64,000 nucleotides of DNA, taken from positions 2,094,501-2,158,500 of the forward strand of contig NZ_AP018449.1 in NCBI RefSeq assembly GCF_003966895.1. The letters run 5' to 3'. The number at the start of each line of letters is the position of its first letter. The stretch's first letter is position 1. The stretch comes from Methylomusa anaerophila (GTDB lineage: Bacteria > Bacillota > Negativicutes > Sporomusales > Sporomusaceae). The notes beneath the pieces were generated by a model. It had not been told where the DNA came from, searched no databases, and saw only the letters and a program-made list of their open reading frames with translations. Position numbers and translations under genes: made by a program. Below, piece after piece: positions 9,638 through 19,099 of the stretch.

Positions 9638-10393
9638 ATGAACTATAAAATTCAGGTTAGTAAGCTGAAATTATATTACGGGGACGTGCTTGCTTTAAAG
9701 AAAGTCTCCATTGACATAGCCGAAAATAGCGTATTGGCGCTTATTGGCCCATCCGGTTGCGGTAAGTCCACTTTTTTGAAGACTCTTAACCGGATGAACG
9801 ATTTAATTGAAGGTGTTAAAATCGAAGGCGAAATTCTATTGGATGGAGAAAACATTTACCACCCCAAAGTTGATATTGTAATGCTCCGAAAACGGGTGGG
9901 GATGGTATTCCAACGCCCTAATCCTTTCCCTATGTCTATCTATGATAATATTGCTTTTGGCCCGAGAATTCACGGTTTGAATGACAGAGCCAGACTGGAT
10001 CAAATCGTGGAGAAAAGTTTGACTGACGCGGTTCTATGGGAGGAAGTAAAAGACCGGCTGCATTCCTCAGCCATGGGCCTGTCGGGCGGACAGCAGCAAC
10101 GTTTGTGTATTGCCCGTTTGCTGGCCGTAGAACCTGAAATCCTTTTAATGGATGAGCCTTGTTCCGCACTTGATCCTATTTCCACTATGAAGATTGAAGA
10201 ATTGGTAACTGAGCTTAAAACAAATTATACGATTGTTATGGTTACACATAATATGCAACAGGCAGCCCGCGTTTCCGATTATACCGGTTTCTTCTTAAGC
10301 GGTGATTTAGTTGAGCATGACAAAACCGACGCCATATTCACCAGGCCACAGGACAAGCGGACCGAGGACTACATCACAGGCCGGTTTGGATAA
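9638..10393 (+). CDS. pstB: Phosphate ABC transporter ATP-binding protein PstB
   Basis: ATPase of the high-affinity phosphate importer. 251 residues, usual length, with Walker [10 protein letters not shown] (about residue 37), the PstB-typical [11 protein letters not shown] after it, Q-loop, signature [16 protein letters not shown], Walker [14 protein letters not shown] and switch histidine MVTHNM. ATG with GGGGAGG upstream. It is unusual that pstB-phoU lie about 3.5 kb away from pstSCA and upstream of them, each group with its own Pho-box promoter. Confidence 0.97.
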   Translation: MNYKIQVSKLKLYYGDVLALKKVSIDIAENSVLALIGPSGCGKSTFLKTLNRMNDLIEGVKIEGEILLDGENIYHPKVDIVMLRKRVGMVFQRPNPFPMSIYDNIAFGPRIHGLNDRARLDQIVEKSLTDAVLWEEVKDRLHSSAMGLSGGQQQRLCIARLLAVEPEILLMDEPCSALDPISTMKIEELVTELKTNYTIVMVTHNMQQAARVSDYTGFFLSGDLVEHDKTDAIFTRPQDKRTEDYITGRFG

Positions 10394-10412
10394 TTTGGGA
10401 GGATAATAATAA

Positions 10413-11069
10413 ATGACAGTGCGGCAAAGCTATGATCTTGAACTCGAAGAGTTGCGGCTCAGCCTTCTGGAAATGGGGAGAAGGGTTTCGACTGCCATTG
10501 ATGATGCGGTTGGTGCTTTGGCACAGCAGCGCATGGATCTTGCCCAAAAGGTGATTGAGAGCGACGATTTAATTGACCAGATGGAAATCGATATTGAAGA
10601 TAAATGTATGGTGCTTATCGCCAGGCAGCAGCCGATGGCCCGCGATCTGAGAATTATTGGTACGGGCCTGAAGATAACTACTGACCTGGAGCGGATGGGG
10701 GATCATGCGTATGATATTGCCAAAATTACGTTAAGCTTGGGTAATCAGCCGCTGTTAAAGCCTTTGGTTGATATCCCTCGTATGGCGCAAAAGGCTCAGA
10801 ATATGCTTAAAGCCGCTCTTACCGCCTACATCAATCTTGATATCAACCTGGCTGAGGAAGTGTGCCTGGCTGACGATGGCGTTGACCATTTGTATAACCA
10901 GGTATTCCGGGAACTTTTAACCTTCATGATGGAAGATCCCCGTAAAATTACGCAAGCCACCCAACTGCTTTTCGTAGCCCGGTATTTGGAGCGAATCGCC
11001 GACCATATCACTAACATTGCCGAATGGACTATCTATCTAGTAACCGGCCAACGGCGCAGGAAGAAGTAG
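10413..11069 (+). CDS. phoU: Phosphate signalling protein PhoU
   Basis: PhoU links the Pst transporter to the PhoR kinase and keeps the Pho response off when phosphate is ample. 218 residues, two PhoU three-helix repeats with the metal-binding DxxxD patterns (for example DLERMGDHAYDIA and YLERIADHITNIAEW). 20 nt after pstB, so co-transcribed. The stop is TAG with another in-frame TAG three codons on. Confidence 0.95.
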   Translation: MTVRQSYDLELEELRLSLLEMGRRVSTAIDDAVGALAQQRMDLAQKVIESDDLIDQMEIDIEDKCMVLIARQQPMARDLRIIGTGLKITTDLERMGDHAYDIAKITLSLGNQPLLKPLVDIPRMAQKAQNMLKAALTAYINLDINLAEEVCLADDGVDHLYNQVFRELLTFMMEDPRKITQATQLLFVARYLERIADHITNIAEWTIYLVTGQRRRKK

Positions 11070-11082
11070 GCTGTTTAGAGGG

Positions 11083-11272
11083 GAACTGCTTAGAAACCGC
11101 CATCTGCGTCGTTGCTCCTGCGATCCTCACTCCGGCGTACGACCAGTACGCCTACGTTCCGGTTCTCGTCGCGCCTAGACGGTCTGACTATGATAATAGA
11201 ACCGTAATTAGCAAACTCGTTGCAATAAGCTTTTTTCATATGCAACGGTATCTGACGATTTCTAAGCAGTTC
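11083..11272 (+). repeat. Dispersed palindromic repeat, copy A
   Basis: Ends are inverted (AACTGCTTAGAAA at 11084-11096, TTTCTAAGCAGTT at 11259-11271). The core contains CATCTGCGTCGTTGC and CGTCGCGCCTAG blocks shared with copies B, C and D. This copy carries about 65 nt of extra sequence before its right end. No coding potential is evident. Confidence 0.85.
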
Positions 11273-11367
11273 GTGGCTGTTGGATGGCCTTAGCACATTC
11301 TAGGTTCTAAAAGAATGTTGGGAAACTCCAATTACAGAAAGTTGAAGCTACAGAAAATTAAAGTTAA

Positions 11368-11403
11368 AACCCAACCGCCTGCATTGCAAGCGGTTGGGTT
11401 TTT
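11368..11403. terminator. Bidirectional terminator between phoU and phoR
   Basis: An 11-bp stem (AACCCAACCGC with GCGGTTGGGTT) with a T-run on the + side and A-rich sequence on the other, placed between two convergent genes. Confidence 0.85.
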
Positions 11404-11449
11404 ATTCTTATGTTGTTTTTTCCCTTCGGCCCAAGTCATCAACTGCCCC

Positions 11450-11571
11450 GAACTGCTTAGAAATCGTTAGCTGCTAGGCGCCGGGGATTTCGAGGCCGGA
11501 GGCGTACGGGTTGTACGTTGAGGACCTCGAAATCCCCGGCAACGACGCAGATGGCGGTTTCTAAGCAGTTC
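11450..11571 (-). repeat. Dispersed palindromic repeat, copy B (inverted)
   Basis: The same element as copy A in the opposite orientation, 122 nt, ending 5 nt before the phoR stop. Copies A and B flank the phoU/phoR terminator symmetrically. The 500-nt gap between phoU and phoR holds only these two repeats and the terminator. Confidence 0.85.
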
Positions 11572-11575
11572 CCCC

Positions 11576-13378
11576 CTAATTTGCCTCATTTTCATACCCC
11601 GGCAGGGTGATGGTGAACGTGGAACCTACGTCGACCGCGCTCTCGACTTCAATCTCGCCGTCTAGCATTTCAACGATAAACTTGACGATTGCCAGGCCTA
11701 AGCCTGTACCGCCGGCAGAGCGGGCGCGGGCGCGGTCAACCCGGTAAAACCGGTCAAATATAAGCGGCAGATCTTTAGCTGGTATGCCGATACCGGTATC
11801 TTTGACACAAAGCTTGATTCTATGATTTTCTTTGTCCGTCCAGCATGTAAGGGAGATCTTTCCGCCTTCCGGCGTATACTTAATACTATTTTCAACCAAA
11901 TTCACAATAACTTGTTTCAGCCAGTCGTGATTGCCTAACGTGATTGTGTTTTCGCAATCGCAGTCAATGTCGACAGTTTGTTTTTTCTGTTGCCAGCGAG
12001 GCATAAGATCATTTTTTACCATACCCAGCATAGGGCCGACAGAAACCGGTTCCAACTTGATTTGGTTGCTGTATTCCTGGGCGTTGAGTTTGGCCAAGTG
12101 CAGCAGATCTTGCACCAAACGGTGCATGCGATCGGCTTCATTATGAATGATCGTAACAAATTTGACAGCCAATTCCTGGCTTTCCAGTGCGCCGTCAAGA
12201 AGGGTCTCGGCAAAACCTTTAATCGCGGTAAGGGGGGTGGCCAATTCATGGGAAGCGTTGGTCACAAAATCGGCTTGTCTATCTTGTAATTCTTGAATGG
12301 TAGTGATGTCATGGAACACGCTGAGTATGCCGGTAATTTCAGCGTCGTTGTCGGGAATTGGGGCGATAAATACTTGAAACACCCTCTTTTTACCATGAAT
12401 ATTGGTTTTTAGATCAATCAGTTTGCTTTCACCTTTACTGATCGTTAACTGCACGGCTTGGTCCAAAAGGCTATTGCCGATTACCTGGATATTATGCTGA
12501 CCTAACATTTGGGGAGTTATGCCAAATATGGTCATAGCCATGGAATTGGCTGTCGTCACCCGGCCAAACCGGTCCAGTAATATTACCGCGTCTCCCATAT
12601 GCTGCAAGATTAATTCCAATTTCACATTTTTGGCACTCGCGTCATTTACCTTGTCCTCTAAACTTGATGTCAGGTTATTGAGGGCATGGGCGAGAAGTTC
12701 GAGTTCATCGCCGGTGCGAATGAACAGCCGCTTATCCAGGTGGCCTTCGGCAATTTCATTGGCGGTGGCAATAATCTGTTCTAAGGGTTTGGTATACCGG
12801 TTTACCAGCGCCAGACTAAAGGCTAGCGCCACAAGAAAAGTAAGAAGCGACGCGGCCAGTAAAGCGGATAATATCTTCCGGTAACCTTCTTCAACCTGGC
12901 TTAAACTATTTGAAATGCGTACCACGCCGATAATCTCATTTTGGCGATAGATCGGCGTTGACACATAAAGCACATTATCCGTTTGGGTGGTGCCTGCTCT
13001 TATTTGCATGCCATTGCCGCCGGCAAGGGCTTCCAGCACTTCGGGACGTTGTAAATGGTTTTCCAGCCCTGCCGGATTATAATGGGAGTCGGCAAGAACA
13101 ACGCCATTGGCAGCGATTATGGTTATCCGCATATTATCCAGTTTGGTTCCCAGTTCTTTTATCTTGCCGTCGATAGATGCCATTTTTATGGGATCGTTCA
13201 TGTCTTCTTTCAGCAGTTCCTGAATGATCTTTGCCTGACTTGAAAAGGTTGTCTGCAGGCTGGTAACATTGTGCCGGTAAAAATACCAAAGAATATAGCT
13301 GCCCAGTAAAGTTGACGTTAGTATGGTCAGGGCGAGAAAGAAAATAATAAGCCGGTTGCGTAGTCCGCTAGCAAACAT
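11576..13378 (-). CDS. phoR: PhoR-type sensor histidine kinase
   Basis: Membrane kinase for the PhoP regulator. About 600 residues: first membrane segment near residues 7-28, extracytoplasmic sensor region, second segment near 165-185, HAMP, PAS, then HisKA with ASHELATPLTAIKG, N box NLVENSIKYT, G1 DTGIGIPAKDL and G2 GGTGLGLAI. The ATG at 13378 is chosen for GGAGGT 6 nt upstream; earlier starts lack a site. Stop is TAG. Kinase and regulator are not adjacent: phoR lies on the opposite strand with pstB-phoU between them, divergent from pstS. Confidence 0.9.
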   Translation of the reverse strand: MFASGLRNRLIIFFLALTILTSTLLGSYILWYFYRHNVTSLQTTFSSQAKIIQELLKEDMNDPIKMASIDGKIKELGTKLDNMRITIIAANGVVLADSHYNPAGLENHLQRPEVLEALAGGNGMQIRAGTTQTDNVLYVSTPIYRQNEIIGVVRISNSLSQVEEGYRKILSALLAASLLTFLVALAFSLALVNRYTKPLEQIIATANEIAEGHLDKRLFIRTGDELELLAHALNNLTSSLEDKVNDASAKNVKLELILQHMGDAVILLDRFGRVTTANSMAMTIFGITPQMLGQHNIQVIGNSLLDQAVQLTISKGESKLIDLKTNIHGKKRVFQVFIAPIPDNDAEITGILSVFHDITTIQELQDRQADFVTNASHELATPLTAIKGFAETLLDGALESQELAVKFVTIIHNEADRMHRLVQDLLHLAKLNAQEYSNQIKLEPVSVGPMLGMVKNDLMPRWQQKKQTVDIDCDCENTITLGNHDWLKQVIVNLVENSIKYTPEGGKISLTCWTDKENHRIKLCVKDTGIGIPAKDLPLIFDRFYRVDRARARSAGGTGLGLAIVKFIVEMLDGEIEVESAVDVGSTFTITLPGYENEAN

Positions 13379-13485
13379 TCGTATACCTCCGTTAGCCATT
13401 CTATTCTCAATCATACACTAAATGGGTTTTCCCGGCTATCTTCTTCAGCCGGGAATAATAAATATAATGCGGGGCTGATATTTTC

Positions 13486-13550
13486 TTAATATTCTCTTAA
13501 CACTCCCTTAACATTTTCTTAACACAACCCTTTCCGGAATGATTTACAAT
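13486..13550 (+). promoter_or_regulatory. Pho-box promoter of pstS
   Basis: Four direct repeats (TTAATA, then TTAACA three times) start at 13486, 13497, 13508 and 13519, a strict 11-bp step. The -10 box TACAAT lies at 13545-13550, 20 nt after the last repeat. Confidence 0.92.
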
Positions 13551-13597
13551 AATATACGAATATCCGGGTAGTCATTATAATGAGGAGGTCAAACAAA

Positions 13598-14473
13598 ATG
13601 AAGTTGTCTAAATCCAAACTTTTAGCCACTGCTGTGGCCATGATGCTGGGGGTCAGCTTGATCGCCGGTTGCGGCGGTTCAAAAAAAGAAGCTCCCCAAA
13701 CGGCGCCTAAGGCCCAAGCTGAGATTTCCGGCACTGTAACTGCGTCCGGTTCTACTGCCTTGTTGCCTTTCTTAAAGCCGGCCCAGGAAGAGTTCCAACA
13801 GAAAAATCCTAAGGTTACCATTAACATTGCCGGTGGCGGTTCCTTTACCGGTCAAAACCAGGTAGCTGCCGGTTCCGTTAACATCGGCAACTCCGATGTA
13901 GGCTTACAAGCCGAACTGAAAGATAAAGGTCTGGTAGAAACTAAGATTGTTGGTATTCCCTTTGTTTTCATTGCTAATCCTAGTGTTAGTGTGGACAGCC
14001 TGACTCAACAGCAATATGTAGATATCTTTTCGGGAAAAGTGACCAACTGGAAGGATGTTGGCGGTAAAGACGAAAAAATTACCATTATTCACCGTGCTAA
14101 ATCTTCCGGTTCCCGGGCCACCATTCAAGAAGTGGTTATGAAAAGCGTTGACTTTACCGATAACGCTGTTATCCAGGATTCCAACGGCGCTGTCCGCGCA
14201 GGTATTGCCAGCACTCCCGGCGCTATCGGCTATGTTGATGCCGCCTATGCCGATCAAACTGTAAAAACTCTTGCTTATAATGGTGTGAAGTACTCGATTG
14301 ATGCAGTCAGCAGCAAAAAATATCCGGTATACACTTTTGGCCGGATGATTACCAAAGGTGAACCCACAGGTGCGGTTAAAGCCTTTATTGATTATGTTGC
14401 AAGCGCGGAATTCCAGAATGCATACGCGGAAAAGAACGGATTTATGCCTTTGACCAAGGTTAAACCTGAATAA
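13598..14473 (+). CDS. pstS: Phosphate-binding lipoprotein PstS
   Basis: Extracytoplasmic phosphate receptor of the Pst importer. 291 residues with a lipoprotein signal (lipobox LIAGC near residue 25) and the PstS signature pieces GSTALLPF, IGNSDVG and RAKSSGSRATIQE. ATG at 13598 with GAGGAGG upstream. Divergent from phoR; strong four-repeat Pho box upstream and its own terminator downstream. Confidence 0.96.
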   Translation: MKLSKSKLLATAVAMMLGVSLIAGCGGSKKEAPQTAPKAQAEISGTVTASGSTALLPFLKPAQEEFQQKNPKVTINIAGGGSFTGQNQVAAGSVNIGNSDVGLQAELKDKGLVETKIVGIPFVFIANPSVSVDSLTQQQYVDIFSGKVTNWKDVGGKDEKITIIHRAKSSGSRATIQEVVMKSVDFTDNAVIQDSNGAVRAGIASTPGAIGYVDAAYADQTVKTLAYNGVKYSIDAVSSKKYPVYTFGRMITKGEPTGAVKAFIDYVASAEFQNAYAEKNGFMPLTKVKPE

Positions 14474-14521
14474 AATTCTTTTCTCTCCCTAGCAAGATAC
14501 ATACTATATAACTGATAGCAC

Positions 14522-14559
14522 GAAAGCCATGCATCCATGTGTTGCATGGCTTTCTTTTT
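14522..14559 (+). terminator. Terminator after pstS
   Basis: A 12-bp stem (GAAAGCCATGCA with TGCATGGCTTTC) followed by TTTTT. It separates the abundant pstS message from pstCA. Confidence 0.9.
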
Positions 14560-14563
14560 CCCG

Positions 14564-14628
14564 TTAACCCAAAATTAACATAAAATTAATATTTGATTAA
14601 CAAATACCGACATAATTATGCGTATAAT
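14564..14628 (+). promoter_or_regulatory. Pho-box promoter of pstCA
   Basis: Repeats TTAACC, TTAACA, TTAATA, TTAACA start at 14564, 14575, 14586 and 14597 (11-bp step). The -10 box TATAAT is at 14623-14628, 20 nt after the last repeat. Confidence 0.92.
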
Positions 14629-14669
14629 TGAGGAGACTAAACAATTCTGGACAGGGATGTGAAGACTCA

Positions 14670-15566
14670 ATGGTATTTGCAACCGGCAATCGTAAACACC
14701 AGTTAAAATTGGTGTCTGACCGGTACATACGCTACTTGTTTATCACCAGCGCTTTCCTTATGACGATTATTATAGCGTCAATTATTGTTTTTGTTGGACA
14801 CCAGGGCCTTATGACCTTTAAGGAAGTTACGCCGCTGGAGTTTTTCCTATCGGCAAAGTGGAACCCGACTAGTAATCAATTTGGTACCCTGAGCTTTATT
14901 TCGGGATCCATATATGTAACTTTGCTGGCGGTAATCATTGGCGCTCCGCTAGGCTTGGGCGGCGCTATCTTTATGGCCAAAATCGCTCCGGTTTGGCTGC
15001 GGGAAATCATGCGGCCGGCTACTGATCTGTACGTGGCCATTCCGTCGGTTGTCTACGGCTACATTGGCTTGACCATTTTCGTACCTTTTATCCGCACCTT
15101 TTTTGACGTACCCACCGGATTTGGTCTTTTTGCCGCCGGGATTATTCTTTCGGTCATGATTCTGCCGACGATCATCAGTATATCTGAAGACGCTATCAGA
15201 GCGGTGCCCAAACCACTGGAGGAGGCGTCGCTGGCGTTAGGAGCCACCCGCTGGCAGACTATTTCCCGGGTGTTGCTGCCGGCAGCTTTGCCGGGTATCT
15301 TAACTTCAATCATCTTAGCTATGGCGCGAGCCATTGGCGAGACAATGGCCGTACAAATGGTCATTGGCAATACCCCGCAGATGGCTAAGTCGCTCTTCAC
15401 CCCCACGTCAACCTTGCCAAGTGAAATCGTTGTGGAAATGGGTAACACACCTTTTGGAACGGCATGGGGTAATTCCCTGTTCCTTATGGCTTTAGTACTG
15501 CTTGCCATATCAATGGTGATGATTCTTATTATTCGGCGCATCGCGAAAGGGAGGATAGCCTACTAA
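14670..15566 (+). CDS. pstC: Phosphate ABC transporter permease PstC
   Basis: Inner-membrane permease of the Pst system, about 298 residues, six membrane segments, with the EAA-type loop EEASLALGATRWQTI that contacts PstB. The ATG at 14670 is chosen because the in-frame TTG at 14628 overlaps the -10 box of its own promoter; the ribosome binding site here is weak (GGGATG). It overlaps pstA at TAATG. Confidence 0.93.
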   Translation: MVFATGNRKHQLKLVSDRYIRYLFITSAFLMTIIIASIIVFVGHQGLMTFKEVTPLEFFLSAKWNPTSNQFGTLSFISGSIYVTLLAVIIGAPLGLGGAIFMAKIAPVWLREIMRPATDLYVAIPSVVYGYIGLTIFVPFIRTFFDVPTGFGLFAAGIILSVMILPTIISISEDAIRAVPKPLEEASLALGATRWQTISRVLLPAALPGILTSIILAMARAIGETMAVQMVIGNTPQMAKSLFTPTSTLPSEIVVEMGNTPFGTAWGNSLFLMALVLLAISMVMILIIRRIAKGRIAY

Positions 15567-16426
15567 TGTCAGCGAGATTTGTTGATAAAACGGCAACTGC
15601 CTGCATGTGGTTTGCCGGTATGATAATTTTAGGAATACTGGCAACCTTTTTAATCTATATGTTATATAAAGGACTGCCGGTACTCACTTGGGATTTCATC
15701 ACCGGTATGCCAAGTGATATAAAAGCTGGCGGCGGCGTAGGACCGCAATTGTTTAACTCGTTTTATATTTTGTTCCTTTCCATGCTATTCTCCATACCGG
15801 TGGCAGTCGGGGCCGGTATTTACCTGGCTGAATATGCCGGTAATGACCGTTTAACGGATATGATTCGTCTTAGCACGGAGAGTCTGGCTACTGTTCCTTC
15901 CATTGTTTTAGGCTTGTTTGGCATGATCATATTTGTTAATATGTTCGGGATGGGGTTTAGTATTATCGGCGGTTCGCTGACGCTCATGCTGCTTAACCTG
16001 CCGGTATTGGTCCGGGTTACCGAGGAATCTATCCGCACTGTACCTTCCTATTATCGCGAAGCAAGTTTAGCACTTGGCGCAACGAAATGGCAGACCATAT
16101 GGCGGGTAGTGTTACCCAACGCTTTACCCGGCATAATAACCGGCATTACCCTTACGGCTGGGCGGGCATTGGGCGAAACCGCAATCTTGATCTTTACTGC
16201 CGGTACCACTGTATCCCGCTTTTTCCCCAATTTTAGCTGGGGAGCGGCCGGGGAAACCCTGGCAGTTCATATGTGGTATGTTATGGCGGTGGGATTAGTG
16301 CCGGACCGGCTTACAATTGCCGATGGTATTGGAGCGCTGCTGATCATAACCATACTCATATTTAACTTGGCCTTTACGTTGCCGAGTAAATATATTCAGA
16401 GAAAGCTGACCGGATCAAGCCGCTAA
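15566..16426 (+). CDS. pstA: Phosphate ABC transporter permease PstA
   Basis: Second Pst permease, 286 residues, with six hydrophobic segments and the coupling loop YREASLALGATKWQTIWRVVLP. Its ATG overlaps the pstC stop by one base, indicating translational coupling. TAA stop. There is no pstB directly downstream, unlike the usual pstSCAB order. Confidence 0.95.
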   Translation: MSARFVDKTATACMWFAGMIILGILATFLIYMLYKGLPVLTWDFITGMPSDIKAGGGVGPQLFNSFYILFLSMLFSIPVAVGAGIYLAEYAGNDRLTDMIRLSTESLATVPSIVLGLFGMIIFVNMFGMGFSIIGGSLTLMLLNLPVLVRVTEESIRTVPSYYREASLALGATKWQTIWRVVLPNALPGIITGITLTAGRALGETAILIFTAGTTVSRFFPNFSWGAAGETLAVHMWYVMAVGLVPDRLTIADGIGALLIITILIFNLAFTLPSKYIQRKLTGSSR

Positions 16427-16456
16427 AGAGCAAGAGATCCAGCCGGCAAATTTTTA

Positions 16457-16485
16457 GCAGCGCCCGACTAAAGGCGTTGCTTTCT
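16457..16485 (+). terminator. Probable terminator after pstA
   Basis: GCAGCGCC pairs with GGCGTTGC over an 8-nt loop, followed by TTTCTC. A TCCATAG tandem pair follows at 16495-16508. Confidence 0.5.
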
Positions 16486-16608
16486 CATTAATTGTCCATA
16501 GTCCATAGCGGTTTTTGGTTTTTCTTCGTAATTATAGATAAGTTTGGGTAAAATAGTATTATAGGATTGTGAGTATTCTTCATATTCAATCAATACCTTT
16601 GGAGGGGA

Positions 16609-17109
16609 ATGAGTGTGGAAGTAATATTCATGCGGCATGGTAAGGCAGAAGAGCCTGGAGACCTTGTGCTTTCAGACGCCGAACGGGCTTTGACTGGTGA
16701 AGGCCGAAAGAAGGTAGAAAACGCAGCGCCGGGGATAGCTCAATTTATTCGCTGTGGCTCTTCGGCCGTGATGATATGGTCCAGTCCCCTGCTGCGGGCA
16801 AAACAAACAGCGGAAATCGTTGCGAGCAATCTGGGTAAAATCAAAATTCAACATTATGAAGCGATTGCGGCAGGCGATTTAGATATGCTTATTAAAGAGT
16901 GGGGCCGTTTAGGTGATGACGTGACTCTCATCATTGTGGGACATGAGCCATATCTTAGCCATTGGGCTGAAAAACTGGCAGGGGTGCGGCTGGTTTTTAA
17001 AAAAGGCGCCTGTGCGGGATTTGACGTGGCAGTGACCAATCCGGCAGAAGGCAGGCTGAAGTGGTATGCTACGGCGTCGATACTTGCCCGTCTAGCCAAA
17101 GGAAAGTAA
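16609..17109 (+). CDS. sixA: SixA-type phosphohistidine phosphatase
   Basis: A 166-residue histidine phosphatase superfamily member: catalytic RHG in IFMRHGKAEEPGD, second histidine in IIVGHEPYLSHW. SixA proteins remove phosphate from phosphohistidine on transfer proteins. ATG (GTG two codons on is possible) with GGAGGGG upstream. It stands between the Pst genes and a CYTH-CHAD protein; SixA and CHAD genes are known to cluster with polyphosphate metabolism, so a link to phosphate storage is plausible but inferred. Confidence 0.85.
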   Translation: MSVEVIFMRHGKAEEPGDLVLSDAERALTGEGRKKVENAAPGIAQFIRCGSSAVMIWSSPLLRAKQTAEIVASNLGKIKIQHYEAIAAGDLDMLIKEWGRLGDDVTLIIVGHEPYLSHWAEKLAGVRLVFKKGACAGFDVAVTNPAEGRLKWYATASILARLAKGK

Positions 17110-17133
17110 ATTGTATTTTTCACATTAAGCAGG

Positions 17134-17255
17134 GAACTGCTTATAAACCGTCATCTGCGTTGTTGTTCCTGCGGTCCTCACTTCAACGTACTTTCCCAGT
17201 ACGCTTACGTTCCGGTCCTCGTCACGCCTAGCAGCTAACGATTTCTAAGCAGTTC
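17134..17255 (+). repeat. Dispersed palindromic repeat, copy C
   Basis: 122 nt, same orientation as copy A without its extra insert. Ends are AACTGCTTATAAA and TTTCTAAGCAGTT. It lies between sixA and the convergent CYTH-CHAD gene. Confidence 0.85.
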
Positions 17256-17298
17256 GTGGATTTGTACGTTGAGCGTAAGTTGGGCAGATATAAGTTAA

Positions 17299-18855
17299 TT
17301 AAGAATCGTCAGAATGCTTGGCCAGCCATTTACGGCAGGATTTTTTCATTTTCGTCCATATTTCCTCGAATTCAGCTTTGGCATGGAGGGAATGGGACAG
17401 TTGCCAACCGAGCAGCAGGCCGCTGTCATTGTGTAGTTTTCGGCTGGAGGATGCTTTCACCAGCTTATTGAGCTGACCGATGGTTGATTGCGTATCCCGT
17501 AGTAAACCAAGATTATCTTGCAGGGATTTCAGCCGTTTGGTGAAATTAGCTGATCGGCCCGGCAGGATCGGGGCAAAGACCTCCATGGCATAGCGGATTT
17601 TTTTGCCTTGAATTCTAAGTTGGTGAACTGCGGTTTCATCTGACAAGTCAACTTTGCTGCCTGCTTCAACAAATTGCTTAAGCCAGTTATTGAGGCGTCC
17701 GACAATGAAAAGAAGCAAGGAAGCATTGTTTTGTTCGCTGTATCGGTCCGGCCATTCTGCAGTCCAAACCCATAAGCCTAATAAAAGCGGCGTTGAGTAA
17801 CCACGGGATACTGAATTATAGATTTCAGCCACCAGCTGCGTACGTTTTTCTGTAAACGCAGCAGTTAAAGCCTGGGATATGGGATCAGGATGATTTGGCA
17901 GATGATTATTCAGCATGAGCCATGTCTCATATAAGACATCTAAATCCCGCACCGGGCCCAAGGAGTTGCTCCATTGGCGCAGGCTTGTTTGCCAATCTGT
18001 AATTTCTTCCGCCGGCAGGAGTGGTTTGGCGAAAGACAAGAGTACTCTTAAACGCCGCAGACTGATTCTAAGATCATGGAGAGTTTCCGGATCGGCTGAA
18101 TCAGCTAAAAAAGCATGTTGGGCGGCAATAACCAGATGAATCTGATGAATGATTTGCAAGCTCAAGGTGGAAAGAACCGGTGCCTGGGCGCTTTCTTTAT
18201 GCAGCGGCAAAGGGGCCGGCGGATCTTTGGGAAAGCCATCATCTATACCGGCTAACTGTATTGCGCGATACAACTTACTGTGTTGTTCCGGCAGCAAAGG
18301 AAAGTGTTTTGCAAGTTCCGCGCCTAGCCTGATAAGCGCCAGCGAGGCACCACTTTTTAATTCCAGTTCCAGCAATTTCTGCCGGCTGTCACCGGCAACT
18401 ATCTCGCCATCGTCAATAGCCAGCTCTATTTCGCTTCCGTCCGCAGCTACCAAATCAAAAATGTAACGATCAAAACGGGTGCCGAAAATAGGCGCCAATT
18501 CTTCTTCAGCGAGCAATTCTTTTAGGCGCGGCCCGATAGGAGTGTCGGCAAACGGTTCAATATTAGGCTGGGGATCGTGTACAACCGCGTTAAACTCTGT
18601 CCGCTGGTGGAGACCGCCATCGCTTGACCCGTCTGCTTTTATTGTCGCCGTCCAGTTTTCTTCATGGCGACGAAGCCGGTATGATAAGCGGGAATTTAAC
18701 AAACTGTGGTTCCGGGTATCATAATATGTTGTGTCCAGAGTTTCTTTGCGGCCGGGCTGCTGCGCCAGAGACTGGAGCAACTGTGATTTTAACAGCTCCG
18801 GCAGGCATGAGGGATCGGTAATCTTTAGCTTTAGTTCTGATTCAATGTTTGGCAT
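17299..18855 (-). CDS. CYTH-CHAD domain protein
   Basis: 518 residues. The N-terminal CYTH domain (about 1-200) shows the metal-triphosphate motif ExExK (ESELKLK) and a tunnel-type YRLRRHEENW strand; such domains hydrolyse inorganic triphosphate. The C-terminal CHAD domain (about 220-510) is helical with conserved His/Arg pairs (LHDLRISLRRLRVLL, VHQLRIQGKKIRYAMEVF) and binds polyphosphate. Together these suggest polyphosphate or triphosphate handling beside the Pho genes. ATG, GGAGG upstream, TAA stop. Confidence 0.88.
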   Translation of the reverse strand: MPNIESELKLKITDPSCLPELLKSQLLQSLAQQPGRKETLDTTYYDTRNHSLLNSRLSYRLRRHEENWTATIKADGSSDGGLHQRTEFNAVVHDPQPNIEPFADTPIGPRLKELLAEEELAPIFGTRFDRYIFDLVAADGSEIELAIDDGEIVAGDSRQKLLELELKSGASLALIRLGAELAKHFPLLPEQHSKLYRAIQLAGIDDGFPKDPPAPLPLHKESAQAPVLSTLSLQIIHQIHLVIAAQHAFLADSADPETLHDLRISLRRLRVLLSFAKPLLPAEEITDWQTSLRQWSNSLGPVRDLDVLYETWLMLNNHLPNHPDPISQALTAAFTEKRTQLVAEIYNSVSRGYSTPLLLGLWVWTAEWPDRYSEQNNASLLLFIVGRLNNWLKQFVEAGSKVDLSDETAVHQLRIQGKKIRYAMEVFAPILPGRSANFTKRLKSLQDNLGLLRDTQSTIGQLNKLVKASSSRKLHNDSGLLLGWQLSHSLHAKAEFEEIWTKMKKSCRKWLAKHSDDS

Positions 18856-19083
18856 TTGCGTCCTCCTTATCTAAATAAGAGGTGGTTAATTATATTATTC
18901 TGCTTAATCTAATAAATGCCTGCATAGTCCATTTAGTATTCGCATATTTTTGTTATAAAATATTAATTATATATTAGATCCTTCTCTGTGTTCTCGGTGT
19001 CTCTATGGTTCCACTTCCTTTGTTTTTAGATTTTCAGGATAGCGAAAAAGCATGAAGCATCTCATCGAAGCTTCATGCTTTTC
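18856..19083 (-). terminator. Gap with a terminator for the upstream minus-strand operon
   Basis: At 19045-19083 a 13-bp stem (GAAGC-containing arms) with a T-run on the minus strand ends the phospholipase operon. The remaining AT-rich 170 nt should hold the promoter of the CYTH-CHAD gene; I see no clear boxes. Confidence 0.75.
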
Positions 19084-19099
19084 TTACTATTGTATTAAT

